Source: Commensalibacter oyaizuii (GTDB lineage Bacteria; Pseudomonadota; Alphaproteobacteria; Acetobacterales; Acetobacteraceae). Taken from it: a DNA stretch of 64,000 nucleotides. The stretch's first letter is position 1; each line of letters starts with the position of its first letter. The notes beneath the pieces are model-generated. The model worked only from the letters and a program-made list of their open reading frames with translations, did no database searches and was not told where the DNA came from. Positions 18,814 through 28,493 of this stretch are shown here, piece by piece. The position numbers and the translations under genes are program-made. The DNA is taken from positions 1 to 64,000 of the forward strand of contig NZ_JASBAO010000001.1 of NCBI RefSeq assembly GCF_029953265.1, read 5' to 3'.

Positions 18814-19611
18814 CTATTTTTCCAAATTATAAGGGGGTTTGTGCATACCTGTTGGTGAATAAGTAAATACCTCGCACCCATCCTCGGTGACACCCATCAT
18901 ATGTTCAAATTGAGCACTTAAGGAACGATCACGGGTAACGGCGGTCCATTCATCATCCAAAATCTTGACCTCTGCTTTACCTGCATTTAACATCGGCTCT
19001 ATGGTGAAAACCATTCCTGGTTTTAATTCTAAACCATGACCTCTTTTCCCGTAATGTAACACATTGGGTTCTTGGTGAAATACGCGTCCTATACCGTGAC
19101 CGCAAAAGTCTCTAACCACAGAAAAGCGCTGGCCTTCTGCGTATTCTTGAATGACGTGGCCAATATCTCCTAGGGTATTCCCTGGTTTAACCTCTTTAAT
19201 TGCCAGCATCAAACTTTCATATGTAGTGTCAATCAAACGTTGTGCAAGGCGGGATGCCTGACCAACAATATACATGCGACTACTGTCCCCATACCAACCA
19301 TCCAAAATAGGGGTCACGTCAATATTTAAAATATCCCCATTCATCAAGCGGCGGTCGCCTGGTATACCGTGACAAACAACATGGTTAATTGAAATACAAC
19401 AGGACTTGGGAAAACCCCTATAATTTAAAGGTGCTGGGATGGCACCATGTTTAATCGTATAGTCATGAATGATTGTATTTAGCTCTTCTGTTGTTACGCC
19501 TTCTTTTACATAAGGAGTAATCATATCCAAAGTTTCGGCAGCTAAACGACCAGCAGCCCTTAACCCGACAAAGTCCTCTTGGGTATAAAACATCATGCGT
19601 CGGTCAGCCAT
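18814..19611 (-). CDS. map: Type I methionine aminopeptidase
   Basis: This enzyme removes the initiator Met from nascent proteins in the cytosol. Its 265 residues match type Ia enzymes. The dinuclear metal ligands fall in the family motifs: Asp in NIDVTPILDGWYGDSSR (two Asp), His in GHGIGRVFHQEPNV, and Glu in IEPML and near the C-terminus in SAQFEHMM. The start has ggag at ideal spacing. It is a single essential housekeeping gene. Confidence 0.95.
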   Translation of the reverse strand: MADRRMMFYTQEDFVGLRAAGRLAAETLDMITPYVKEGVTTEELNTIIHDYTIKHGAIPAPLNYRGFPKSCCISINHVVCHGIPGDRRLMNGDILNIDVTPILDGWYGDSSRMYIVGQASRLAQRLIDTTYESLMLAIKEVKPGNTLGDIGHVIQEYAEGQRFSVVRDFCGHGIGRVFHQEPNVLHYGKRGHGLELKPGMVFTIEPMLNAGKAEVKILDDEWTAVTRDRSLSAQFEHMMGVTEDGCEVFTYSPTGMHKPPYNLEK

Positions 19612-19723
19612 CTATATCTCCACTGTATTTACAAAATTAATAAAATCTAGCTCAATAGTGCCCATATTGATTTAAGATGACAAGTTAATTTTTATAAATT
19701 AAAGTAGAGATAGGATCGCAGTT

Positions 19724-20839
19724 TTATTTAGCTTTTCTTTTTGTGGTTGCCTTCTTATGGGTGGTTAAGCTGGCTTTATGTACGGTGGCTTTCTTTTTTT
19801 TAGAATGAGAGGCAGCTTGCGCGACTTCAACTGTTTTCCCTTTAGAGGAACGGGTAGCTCTGGCCAAGATTACTTTGGAACGTTTATGATTGTTCTTTTT
19901 ACTGCTTCTCGCCAGGATAATAGGGCGATTGGCTGGGGAAACTCCGCTTTTTACAAAACCATCGTCTAAAGCATTCATCATAATTGTGTTGCGTTGACCG
20001 TTACTAGATGCCCCTAAGACGGCACCAATTAAACGGACATTTCCCTGTACCGCCGAACCAACCAAATTGTGTCCTGCAGCTGCAGTATACCCTGTTTTAA
20101 GTCCATCTGCCCCAGCATATGATTTCAACAATGGATCATGATTGGGGATATTACGTCCTCGAAAATTAAAAGAAGGGGTACGGAAAAAAGGATAATATTC
20201 AGGAAAATCCAAGATTAAACGGCGTGCCAAAGTGGCCATATCTCGTGCAGTGGTGACTTGGTCAGGGTCGGGCAGTCCTGATGCATTTTGAAACGTTGTA
20301 CGGCTCATTCCTAAGTATCGCGCTTGCTGGGTCATCATTTGGGCAAAGCGAGCTTCATCTCCGCCTCCTATGAATTCACCCAGTGCGCAAGCGGCATCAT
20401 TTGCGGATTTTGTAACCAGTCCCAGTACTGCTTCTCGAATTGTTACGGATGATCCTGCCCTTAATCCCAGTTTTGAAGGTTCCATTGATGCAGCATGAAT
20501 GGATACAGGGATACGCTGATTAAGGGAGATAGCATTTGCTCTTAACGCACGAAACGTCATGTATAACGTCATCATTTTTGTTAGGCTGGCTGGATACCGT
20601 TTTAAATCGGCATCATCTTCTGAAACAACGCGGCCGTTAATATCCGTAACGATAGTACTAACACGTCCGACATATTGTGCATTTGCTATAGGGGATATAA
20701 CAATAGCCGAAAACCATGTGACAAGAGCAGCGAGTCCAACGAGGGCATTGTTTCTCTTTAACATAAATAAGAGGCATAATTGTAAAAGCTGTTTATGCAA
20801 TCCGAATTTTGCGCCTCCCTTTACTCTATGAACTATCAC
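19724..20839 (-). CDS. D-alanyl-D-alanine carboxypeptidase (PBP5/6-like, S11 family)
   Basis: This penicillin-binding protein trims pentapeptide stems in peptidoglycan. The three catalytic motifs are SLTK (ASLTKMMT), SAN (SANDAACALGE) and KTG (LKTGYTAAAGHN). After the catalytic domain there is a basic tail of about 70 residues rich in Lys, Ser and Ala, in place of the usual C-terminal beta domain and amphipathic anchor. The start is uncertain: GTG at 20839 has a ggggga ribosome site but gives a long N-region; ATG at 20764 gives a neat signal peptide (MLKRNNALVGLAALV..., cleavage after IANA) but no ribosome site. Confidence 0.88.
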   Translation of the reverse strand: MIVHRVKGGAKFGLHKQLLQLCLLFMLKRNNALVGLAALVTWFSAIVISPIANAQYVGRVSTIVTDINGRVVSEDDADLKRYPASLTKMMTLYMTFRALRANAISLNQRIPVSIHAASMEPSKLGLRAGSSVTIREAVLGLVTKSANDAACALGEFIGGGDEARFAQMMTQQARYLGMSRTTFQNASGLPDPDQVTTARDMATLARRLILDFPEYYPFFRTPSFNFRGRNIPNHDPLLKSYAGADGLKTGYTAAAGHNLVGSAVQGNVRLIGAVLGASSNGQRNTIMMNALDDGFVKSGVSPANRPIILARSSKKNNHKRSKVILARATRSSKGKTVEVAQAASHSKKKKATVHKASLTTHKKATTKRKAK

Positions 20840-21247
20840 CTTATTCCCCCGTGTTTATATCATTGATTATATGCTCTTTTTTGCTATTTATACAGTAAAT
20901 TGGTTTTTTTTATGAAAACGGTATGTAATCATTTTTGGAAAACTATAAAGTACAAATCAGCAATTTACCCATCGAAACTATCGGCAATTACAATATCACC
21001 TTCATAACGTATCTTCAACATCAGAATTACTAAAAAGCAATAAAATCAAAGATGATACCTTACGTTCTTCAAGTATAATCTGATCTATTTACAATTAGAA
21101 ATAAAATTTAATTTGTAATGAATTTATTAATAGAGAATGAATGATACATGAAAAAGTGGGAGGGCATTAAATGCTTTTATTTCTTGTCAAAATACAGTAA
21201 GAGCCTTAAACATCTATGTGTAACCCAGTAACATTATCAGTTTGCCA
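20840..21247. other. Divergent intergenic region
   Basis: About 400 nt of AT-rich sequence lie between the D,D-carboxypeptidase (minus) and clpS (plus). It must contain both promoters, but no clear consensus pair or structured RNA could be identified by eye. Confidence 0.4.
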
Positions 21248-21592
21248 ATGACATTTTGCACTTTAAATAATACATCACATTTGGACAAACATTGCCAAAT
21301 TCTTAATAGCCCTGATACAGTTACCTTACAGCAGGTTAAAAAGCCCCCTATGTATAAAGTCATTATGCTTAATGACGATTATACCCCAATGGATTTTGTT
21401 GTGCATATCTTAGAAACGATTTTTCAAAAATCAACCGAGGATGCAATTACCATTATGTTTGAAATCCACCAAAAAGGGATCGGTATTTGTGGCATCTTTA
21501 CCTATGAAATTGCCGAAACAAAGATTAATCATGTACTACAATTGGCCAAACACCACCAATATCCATTGCAATGCACTCTTGAAAAAGAATAA
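21248..21592 (+). CDS. clpS: ATP-dependent Clp protease adaptor ClpS
   Basis: This 114-residue adaptor delivers N-degron substrates to ClpAP. The core domain (about residues 32-114) has the family segment [24 protein letters not shown], with the NDD-TPM residues of the N-end-rule pocket and the following VHQKG-like IHQKGIG. The first ~30 residues are a non-conserved extension. ATG at 21248 lacks a clear ribosome site; TTG at 21242 is an alternative. clpA follows 150 nt downstream, a conserved pairing. Confidence 0.9.
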   Translation: MTFCTLNNTSHLDKHCQILNSPDTVTLQQVKKPPMYKVIMLNDDYTPMDFVVHILETIFQKSTEDAITIMFEIHQKGIGICGIFTYEIAETKINHVLQLAKHHQYPLQCTLEKE

Positions 21593-21742
21593 CCTTTCAT
21601 TATTTAAGGATTATATCTTTAAGTATGAAAGATCGTATAAAGTTACCTTGAAAGAAAAATACTGATTGTAAAATAATTTGCTTGCAATAAAATAATATTA
21701 AAAAATAATGTCTGGTCATTATAGTACGAAAGGTACTAATCT

Positions 21743-24052
21743 GTGTTATCCAATAATTTAGAGCATTCATTACGCCGCGCTTTTGAATTAGCTGGGAAAT
21801 ATCATCATGAATATGTAACCCTTGAACATCTATTATATGGATTAACCGAAGATCCAGACGCTATAACAGTATTTGAAGCATGTCACGTTGATATCCAAAA
21901 ACTGAGAAACGAAATTCAATATTTCATACAAAATGATTTATCGATTTTGGTCAATCGTGCTGATGTTACCCCAAAACCTACAACGGCATTTCAGCGAGTT
22001 ATTCAACGTGCAACCATTCATGTCCAATCCAGTGGCCATCAAGAAGTTAATGCAACAAACATTTTAATTGCTCTTTTTGCTGAACATGAAAGCCATGCGG
22101 TATATTTTTTAAAGAATCAAAATTTAACAAAACTAGACGCTTTAAATTTCATCGCACACAAAATTACCAAAATACCTTCTGCTTCTTCTCATTATTCTTT
22201 AGATAGTTCAGAAGAATTAGAAGATTTGTTCGATGAGCACAGGGATCATCAAGGTGGTGAAGAAAATCCATTACAGCAATATTGTGTCAATTTGAATGAA
22301 AAAGCAGCAAATGGGTTAATCGATCCTCTTATTGGACGTGATCAAGAAATAGAACGCACGATTCAAATACTATGCAGACGTACCAAAAATAATCCTTTAT
22401 TGGTTGGTGATCCTGGTGTTGGTAAAACTGCTATTATTGAGGGATTAGCCATTAAGATCGTTGAAAAAACTATTCCTGCAATCTTACAAAATAGTACAAT
22501 CTATGCCCTAGATATGGGTGATTTGATGGCTGGGACCCGGTATAGGGGTGATTTTGAAGAACGGCTAAAAGCTATTATCGCTGCGTTACAAAGTGAAGAG
22601 CAAGCAATTCTATTTATTGATGAAATTCACACAATAGTTGGGGCAGGGTCAACTTCTAACGGTTCCCTAGATGCTTCTAATTTATTAAAACCTGCCTTGG
22701 CAGATGGAAGTCTTCGTTGTATTGGATCTACAACTTACAAAGAATATCGCCAACATATTGAAAAAGATAATGCTTTGGTCAGGCGTTTTCAAAAAATTGA
22801 TGTAACAGAACCTACACCTCAAGAGACAATTCAAATTATTTTAGGGCTTAAAGAATATTATGAAAGTCATCATAATGTTTTATACTCAAAAGAGGCCATT
22901 GAAACTGCAGTTAACTTATCGGTAAAATTTATTCATGATCGTAAGTTGCCAGATAAAGCTCTGGATATTATCGATGAAGTTGGGGCAACACAAGCGATGC
23001 TTCCTGAAGATCAAAAGAAGAAAAATGTTACCGTACATGATATAGAAAAAACTGTCGCAAAATTAGCGAGAATACCTGAAAAAACAATCTCTTCTAATGA
23101 TAAAAAAACATTGAAACAGATCGAAAGTCGTCTGAAAAAGGTGATTTATGGTCAAGATCAAGCTATCGATATTTTGACATCAGCGATAAAAATGTCTAGG
23201 GCTGGACTGCGTCCCTCGCAAAAGCCAATTGGCAGCTATTTATTTTGTGGTTCAACAGGGGTTGGAAAAACAGAAGTTGCACGCCAATTGTCAACTGTCT
23301 TGGGGATCAAGCTTATTCGATTTGATATGTCAGAATACATGGAAAAACATTCAGTTTCACGTTTGATTGGTGCACCACCTGGTTATGTTGGTTTTGATCA
23401 AGGTGGTCTATTAACAGATTTTATTGATCAGCATCCTCATTGTGTACTTTTATTAGACGAAATTGAGAAAGCACATCCTGATATATATAATATTTTGCTG
23501 CAAGTCATGGATCATGGCGTTTTAACAGATCATAATGGCAAAACTATTAACTTTAGGAACGTTATTTTAATCATGACCACTAATGCAGGTGCCGCAGAAA
23601 TGGTATCTCCAGCTATTGGTTTTGGTCGTGGATATTCTGATATTGACAATAATGAAGCAATTAAGGAAAAGTTCTCTCCTGAATTCCGTAACCGTTTAGA
23701 TGCTATTGTCCCATTTGCTCCACTATCTAAAGTAACGATCATCAAAGTTGTCGATAAATTTCTTGTAGAATTACAAAATCAATTACAAGAACAAAAGGTC
23801 TTATTGACTTTGTCGACAAGTGCAAAAAATTGGCTACGAGATCACGGTTACGATCCTGTTTATGGTGCTAGACCATTAAGCAGAATTATTCAGGATTATA
23901 TCAGTAAGCCATTAGCTGATGAAATTTTATTTGGATGTTTGACTGCAGGCGGAGAAGTGCATATTCAAACAGATAATAATCAGTTAAAATTCGAATATAA
24001 AAAAGCAAAACCTAAAAAAACAAAGAGAAAAACTTTAATTTCTCAGCCATAG
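21743..24052 (+). CDS. clpA: ATP-dependent Clp protease ATP-binding subunit ClpA
   Basis: This Hsp100 unfoldase of 769 residues works with ClpP and the adaptor ClpS. An N-terminal Clp repeat domain (1-145) is followed by two AAA+ modules. Walker A1 is GDPGVGKTA and Walker A2 is GSTGVGKTE, with Walker B motifs LFIDEIHT and LLLDEIEKAH. The sensor/arginine region VYGARPLSRII is at the C-terminus, which ends in a basic tail. The start is GTG at 21743 with gaaagg about 12 nt upstream. It lacks the ClpB middle domain, supporting ClpA. Confidence 0.95.
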   Translation: MLSNNLEHSLRRAFELAGKYHHEYVTLEHLLYGLTEDPDAITVFEACHVDIQKLRNEIQYFIQNDLSILVNRADVTPKPTTAFQRVIQRATIHVQSSGHQEVNATNILIALFAEHESHAVYFLKNQNLTKLDALNFIAHKITKIPSASSHYSLDSSEELEDLFDEHRDHQGGEENPLQQYCVNLNEKAANGLIDPLIGRDQEIERTIQILCRRTKNNPLLVGDPGVGKTAIIEGLAIKIVEKTIPAILQNSTIYALDMGDLMAGTRYRGDFEERLKAIIAALQSEEQAILFIDEIHTIVGAGSTSNGSLDASNLLKPALADGSLRCIGSTTYKEYRQHIEKDNALVRRFQKIDVTEPTPQETIQIILGLKEYYESHHNVLYSKEAIETAVNLSVKFIHDRKLPDKALDIIDEVGATQAMLPEDQKKKNVTVHDIEKTVAKLARIPEKTISSNDKKTLKQIESRLKKVIYGQDQAIDILTSAIKMSRAGLRPSQKPIGSYLFCGSTGVGKTEVARQLSTVLGIKLIRFDMSEYMEKHSVSRLIGAPPGYVGFDQGGLLTDFIDQHPHCVLLLDEIEKAHPDIYNILLQVMDHGVLTDHNGKTINFRNVILIMTTNAGAAEMVSPAIGFGRGYSDIDNNEAIKEKFSPEFRNRLDAIVPFAPLSKVTIIKVVDKFLVELQNQLQEQKVLLTLSTSAKNWLRDHGYDPVYGARPLSRIIQDYISKPLADEILFGCLTAGGEVHIQTDNNQLKFEYKKAKPKKTKRKTLISQP

Positions 24053-24085
24053 AGAAACAATTTCTATTTGTTTATTAAGGTTTTG

Positions 24086-24118
24086 GTCATTAGTCATTAG
24101 TCATTAGTCATTAGTCAT
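24086..24118. repeat. Heptanucleotide tandem repeat
   Basis: The 7-mer TAGTCAT occurs four times in perfect tandem (24091-24118), preceded by a partial copy (gtcat, 24086-24090). It lies between the convergent clpA and DUF3465-like genes and overlaps the last codons and stop of the latter. Read on the minus strand every unit contains TAA and TGA, giving stops in successive frames. Confidence 0.9.
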
Positions 24119-24575
24119 ATTTGATCCCATTGATGAGGACATATCCAGGATATGGCCATTTGTGGCTTGTCCCTTTATGTGTCCAGTCAATACCTTGTCG
24201 TCTTGGGTTGTCATAATAGTATCTTCCTACAACTTCTGCATAATCACCTTTTTTAACCCAAGGCCAGGCAGGTGTATGCATTACGTCTAGATTGCTAACA
24301 ACGCGTATGGTAATTCCTGATCCAACATTGACATAAAAATAACCATGCTCACCACTGCGTGTTCTACGTTGTTCTGAATAAGCAATAACGGTTCCGCAAA
24401 TGTGAACAGGTACGTCTTCTTTCTTATATTGATTAATAGAATTTTCAAATTCACGCTGAGCTTTCAAAAAACCTTGATTATCGCACTGATTAAGAGGACT
24501 TTTACCAAAAGCTACAGAAGAAAGACTTATTGAATATAAAAAAACAGCACTGTATAAAAACTGATGAAGACGCAC
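24111..24575 (-). CDS. DUF3465-like exported OB-fold protein
   Basis: This 154-residue protein has a signal peptide ending near VAFG. The mature part follows the DUF3465 pattern: CGTVIAYSEQRRTRSGEHGYF, then ITIRVVSNLDV, a KKGDYAEVVGRYYYD strand, IDWTHKG and a final GYVLINGIKYD. Function of this family is unknown; the OB-like fold suggests nucleic-acid or oligosaccharide binding. It starts with GTG (24575), preceded by aggga. The stop lies in the heptamer repeat. Domain naming is from memory of the motif. Confidence 0.75.
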   Translation of the reverse strand: MRLHQFLYSAVFLYSISLSSVAFGKSPLNQCDNQGFLKAQREFENSINQYKKEDVPVHICGTVIAYSEQRRTRSGEHGYFYVNVGSGITIRVVSNLDVMHTPAWPWVKKGDYAEVVGRYYYDNPRRQGIDWTHKGTSHKWPYPGYVLINGIKYD

Positions 24576-24614
24576 TTAATTTTTCCCTATTTTCGTTTGT
24601 AATTTTTAAAAACT

Positions 24615-25625
24615 CTAATTTTTCTTATCTTTTTTTTTCTTTGGCTCTTTATCAAGATTCTTCTCGTTAGATGCCTTAGATATATCTTCTTTTTTATTTT
24701 TCTTAGCGTTCTTTTCTTGCTCTAAATCAGAAGGCTTTTCGCCTAATATTTCTTTTAACTCCGACAAAGATGATATTATCTCTGGATTAGGCTGTGGGGC
24801 TGCCATATCAAATTTTTCTAATTCTCCAATCAATACTTCGACGACGACTAAACGCGCATACCACTTATTATCAGCAGGTACAATGATCCAAGGTGTATTT
24901 TCTGTAGCTGTTTGGGCAATTGCTTCTTGATATGCTGCTTGATATTGTTCCCAAAACTGACGTTCCTTGGGGTCATTAGGGGAAAATTTCCATTGTTTTT
25001 CTCGCTCGTCTAGTCTTGATAAGAGTCGTTGCCGTTGTTCCTCTTTAGAAATATTTAAAAATATCTTAACTAAGCCAATTCCTTGACGTCGTAAGTAAAT
25101 TTCAAAATTATGGATATCTTGATATCGATGTTTCCAAAAATCACTATCGTTTAATACCCAAGTTGGTAAATTCTGTTTTTCTAAAAGGGTGGGGTGAACT
25201 TTTGCAACTAAAACTTCTTCGTAATGACTGCGATTAAAAATACCAATTTTTCCCCGTGCAGGCACTGCCATATGAATGCGCCATAAATAATCGCGGGCTA
25301 ATTCAACAGGTCCAGGTTGCTTAAAGGACGCAACGGAGATCCCTTGTGGGTTAATACCAGACGTTACATGCTTGATAGTACCATCTTTTCCCGATGTATC
25401 CATCCCCTGCAATGCAACGATTAGTGCATTTTTGGCGTTTGCATATAAAAGCTCTTGCAATTCACTTAACCGTTTAACACGTTTTTTTAATATTTTTTTA
25501 GCTTCTTTTTTGGTTAAGGATAATCCCCCAGTATCGGAAGGATTATAGTCGGTTAATAGAAATTTTTGCCCATTTGTAACACGGTATTTGGTTCTAAGTA
25601 ATTCTTGCATCGATTTTTTGTCCAT
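24615..25625 (-). CDS. Polyphosphate kinase 2 family protein
   Basis: This enzyme transfers phosphate between polyphosphate and nucleotides (class I/III PPK2 type, AMP/ADP acceptor). The Walker A-like motif is GMDTSGKDG (residues 74-82) and the conserved lid/active-site segment is FNRSHYEEVLVAKVHP (130-145). The core ends near residue 270. A Lys/Glu-rich tail of some 60 residues follows, ending in a run of charged residues, longer than usual for the family and possibly a polyphosphate- or RNA-binding tail. The ribosome site is aggga. The PiT phosphate transporter lies 3 kb away. Confidence 0.9.
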   Translation of the reverse strand: MDKKSMQELLRTKYRVTNGQKFLLTDYNPSDTGGLSLTKKEAKKILKKRVKRLSELQELLYANAKNALIVALQGMDTSGKDGTIKHVTSGINPQGISVASFKQPGPVELARDYLWRIHMAVPARGKIGIFNRSHYEEVLVAKVHPTLLEKQNLPTWVLNDSDFWKHRYQDIHNFEIYLRRQGIGLVKIFLNISKEEQRQRLLSRLDEREKQWKFSPNDPKERQFWEQYQAAYQEAIAQTATENTPWIIVPADNKWYARLVVVEVLIGELEKFDMAAPQPNPEIISSLSELKEILGEKPSDLEQEKNAKKNKKEDISKASNEKNLDKEPKKKKDKKN

Positions 25626-25650
25626 TGTAGTTCCCTATTATTTATAAATA

Positions 25651-26409
25651 TTATTCTTTTCTAGATACTGACAGACCACCAGGCGCTTGACATACAGGCA
25701 TCATTTCAATGCGGTTAATGTTGACGTGAGGAGGTAATCCTACGACCCAACTGACAGTTTCAGCGATGTCTTGTGCAGTTAAAGGGGTTGTTCCTGCATA
25801 AACATTCTTTGCTTTTTGATGGTCGTTTAATCTGACATTGCTAAATTCTGTTCCCCCACACAGCCCTGGTTCAATATTTGTAATGCGAATAGGTGTGCCC
25901 AGTAAATCTGTCTTTAAATTCAGCATGAACTGTGCAACAAAAGCTTTCGTTGCACCATACACATTTCCGCCAGAATAAGGATAAGTGCCTGCAATACTTC
26001 CCAAAGAGATGATATGCCCCCTTTTTCTTTCCAGCATTCCACCAATTATATGTTGTGTCAAATGAATTAAGCCCGTAACGTTTGTTTGTATCATTTGATC
26101 CCAATGATCCAAGGAAATCTGGGGAACAGGTTCTATCCCTAGTGCTAGCCCTGCATTGTTGATTAAAATATCAATAGATTGAAAAGAAGCGGGTAACTGA
26201 TCAATAATGGATTTAATGTGGGATACATTTCTAATATCCAGCTCTAAGGGGTAAATTTGTTTTGGATATTGCTGTGCTAATTGATCTAATTTTTCTTTTC
26301 TACGGGCAGCAGCAATAACATGATATCCATCATGAACCATACGATGGGTAATAGCCTGCCCAAATCCTGCAGAAGCTCCTGTTACAAATGCTATTCCTTT
26401 ACAGTTCAT
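25651..26409 (-). CDS. ydfG: NADP-dependent 3-hydroxy acid dehydrogenase YdfG (SDR)
   Basis: This 252-residue short-chain dehydrogenase oxidises L-allo-threonine, serine and 3-hydroxypropionate-type acids. It tracks E. coli YdfG throughout: TGASAGFGQAI (cofactor loop), INNAGLALG, the catalytic YxxxK in NVYGATKAFVAQF, IEPGLCGGTEFSNVR and HVNINRIEMMPV. The ribosome site aaggag is well placed. It sits 25 nt upstream of the PPK2 gene on the same strand, so the two may share a transcript without an obvious metabolic link. Confidence 0.9.
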   Translation of the reverse strand: MNCKGIAFVTGASAGFGQAITHRMVHDGYHVIAAARRKEKLDQLAQQYPKQIYPLELDIRNVSHIKSIIDQLPASFQSIDILINNAGLALGIEPVPQISLDHWDQMIQTNVTGLIHLTQHIIGGMLERKRGHIISLGSIAGTYPYSGGNVYGATKAFVAQFMLNLKTDLLGTPIRITNIEPGLCGGTEFSNVRLNDHQKAKNVYAGTTPLTAQDIAETVSWVVGLPPHVNINRIEMMPVCQAPGGLSVSRKE

Positions 26410-26591
26410 AAGTATTCTCCTTTTTAATAAAGATTATATTTTATTATCTTTATAAAGTGTCAGTTCAGACAATAAATAAAAAGTGACTTTCGTCATTCAC
26501 TATACGTTATGCAATTTATATGCTTTAAAAATGAAACTTTTTCCCATAGAATATTGTTAAAATAGTTTTATTCTCTTATTAAGAAGATGCA

Positions 26592-27173
26592 ATGGCTTTA
26601 CAATTTTCTGATTTAACAGATGGTTTTGCTGGTCAGCTTTTAATTGCCAGTCCCTTTATTACTTCACCCTTATTTGCACAAACTGTGATTTTTCTTTGTG
26701 CACATTCCTATCAAGAAGGAGCAATGGGTATTATTATAAATCGACATTTAACCAAGCCCACTCCTGAAGAATTGCTACAACAGTTAGGTATATCGCCTTT
26801 CCCACAGAATGCACATTTCTCTATTAGTGCAGGGGGACCTGTAGAAAATGCACATGGATTGGTTCTGCATTCAGCAGATTGGGATACGAATGGATGTATT
26901 GCTGTGACTGACACTGTAAAATTAAATGCCAGTCTTGATATTCTACGTGATTTATCGTCGGGGCAGGGACCAAAACAGGCTTTGCTGGCTTTGGGGCACG
27001 CAAATTGGGCACCAGGTCAATTAGAGGAAGAAATCAAAAATAATATATGGCATTTGGCACCTTCCAATGAATCGATACTATTTGATTCTCACTTTACAAA
27101 AAAATGGCGTACTGCCTTACAATCAATTCATATTGACCCAAGTAAATTATCTTACTTGTCTGGCCAATCTTAA
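26592..27173 (+). CDS. algH: YqgE/AlgH family protein
   Basis: This 193-residue cytoplasmic protein belongs to UPF0301. Typical features are the start DGFAGQLLIASPFI, GAMGIIINRHL, the SAGGPVE segment and the LALGHANWAPGQLEEEI motif near residue 140. The family was linked to alginate regulation in Pseudomonas, but its biochemical role is unknown. It ends in a bidirectional terminator shared with pyrD. Confidence 0.92.
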   Translation: MALQFSDLTDGFAGQLLIASPFITSPLFAQTVIFLCAHSYQEGAMGIIINRHLTKPTPEELLQQLGISPFPQNAHFSISAGGPVENAHGLVLHSADWDTNGCIAVTDTVKLNASLDILRDLSSGQGPKQALLALGHANWAPGQLEEEIKNNIWHLAPSNESILFDSHFTKKWRTALQSIHIDPSKLSYLSGQS

Positions 27174-27176
27174 AAT

Positions 27177-27206
27177 AAGGCAGCTTAATTTATAATAAGC
27201 TGCCTT
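27177..27206. terminator. Bidirectional terminator between algH and pyrD
   Basis: An 11-bp perfect stem (27177-27187 with 27196-27206) with 8-nt loop is followed by a T-rich tract on the plus strand; it lies between two convergent stops. Confidence 0.85.
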
Positions 27207-27218
27207 CAAATTTTTTCT

Positions 27219-28337
27219 TTATGACGCTGTATTTTTTAAATCTGCGACATTATGAATGTTATTTTTGTCTAAGATTTCTACAATTTCACGCTTAATGCGA
27301 TGAATTAGGGGGGGGCCTTCATAGGCAAAGGCAGAATATAACTGGGTAAAATCTGCACCATGCATGATTTTCTCAATTACGTCAGCACCCGTTTCAATTC
27401 CTCCACAACCAATTAGTGTCAGTCGTCCCTTTGTCAAACGTGCAACACGTGCCAACATTTCAGTACTTTTTTGTCGTATTGGCCGCCCGGAAAGTCCACC
27501 AGGTTCATATCGGAATGCCCCTTTAAGATAATCTGGCCGGCTGATGGTTGTATTGGTCAAAATTAACCCTGATACATTGGTATTAATAACGGTTTCAACG
27601 ATAGCTTCAACTTCAGCATCTGATAAATCGGGGGCCAATTTTACCAAAAGAGGAGGATGATTGGGATGTTGTTCTTGGATTGCTTGTAAAATTCCTGACA
27701 ATCGGTCAGGATGTTGCAAGTCACGTAGACCTGGAGTATTTGGCGATGATAGATTTAAAACGATGTAATCTGCATATTGACCGATTAACCCAACCTGCAT
27801 GGGATAATCTGTTTCTGGATTAGCCCCAATTTTATTAATACCAATGTTAACTCCAACAGGAATATAAGCTTTTGTTTTAAAGGGTCCTTTGGAATTACGG
27901 ATTTTTTCCAATCGGGCTGCCATACGATAGATACCATCATTATTAAATCCCATTCGATTAATGACTGCACCATCTTCGGTTAATCGAAAAAGCCTTGGTT
28001 TAGGGTTGCCACTTTGTGGTTTTGGGGTGACTGTTCCTACTTCGACACCACCAAATCCTATTCTTGCCAAAGGAACAACCGCTGCGGCGTTTTTATCAAA
28101 TCCAGCTGCAATACCAACTGGATTAGGAAAAGATAATCCCATCGCTTTGACTTTCAGGGCGGGGGAATCCTGCCAAGGTCTCCTGCCTCCACATAATCCC
28201 ATGGACAAGCTTTTAATAGCAAGGTTATGGCCAAATTCTGGATTGAAATTTCTTAGCCCACTCATGATTATAGGAAAGCAAGATGCCATCGCACCTTGTT
28301 CAGCCTCGAATAGTATATCATTGAGCTTTAGCTTCAT
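27219..28337 (-). CDS. pyrD: Dihydroorotate dehydrogenase, class 2 (quinone-linked)
   Basis: This is the fourth step of pyrimidine synthesis, oxidising dihydroorotate with FMN and passing electrons to membrane quinone. Its 372 residues and N-terminal helical extension (1-60) mark class 2. Motifs: GIAAGFDKNA (FMN), VGTVTPKPQSGNPKPRLFRL, and NLSSPNTPGLRDLQ with the catalytic Ser near residue 198. The C-terminal FMN phosphate loop is LIGCGGIETGADV. It is a single gene, convergent with algH. Confidence 0.95.
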   Translation of the reverse strand: MKLKLNDILFEAEQGAMASCFPIIMSGLRNFNPEFGHNLAIKSLSMGLCGGRRPWQDSPALKVKAMGLSFPNPVGIAAGFDKNAAAVVPLARIGFGGVEVGTVTPKPQSGNPKPRLFRLTEDGAVINRMGFNNDGIYRMAARLEKIRNSKGPFKTKAYIPVGVNIGINKIGANPETDYPMQVGLIGQYADYIVLNLSSPNTPGLRDLQHPDRLSGILQAIQEQHPNHPPLLVKLAPDLSDAEVEAIVETVINTNVSGLILTNTTISRPDYLKGAFRYEPGGLSGRPIRQKSTEMLARVARLTKGRLTLIGCGGIETGADVIEKIMHGADFTQLYSAFAYEGPPLIHRIKREIVEILDKNNIHNVADLKNTAS

Positions 28338-28493
28338 CGTAGATTTCCAGTTAAAATATAGAATGAAATAAATAAAACAAACATCTAGATTTAAAATCTC
28401 GCTGTCTCACGTAATATCATACTATATTTCAAAATTGAATGGCAGAGTAGAATATTAAACTGTGCATATGATGCTGATACTGTTGAGCTGCAT

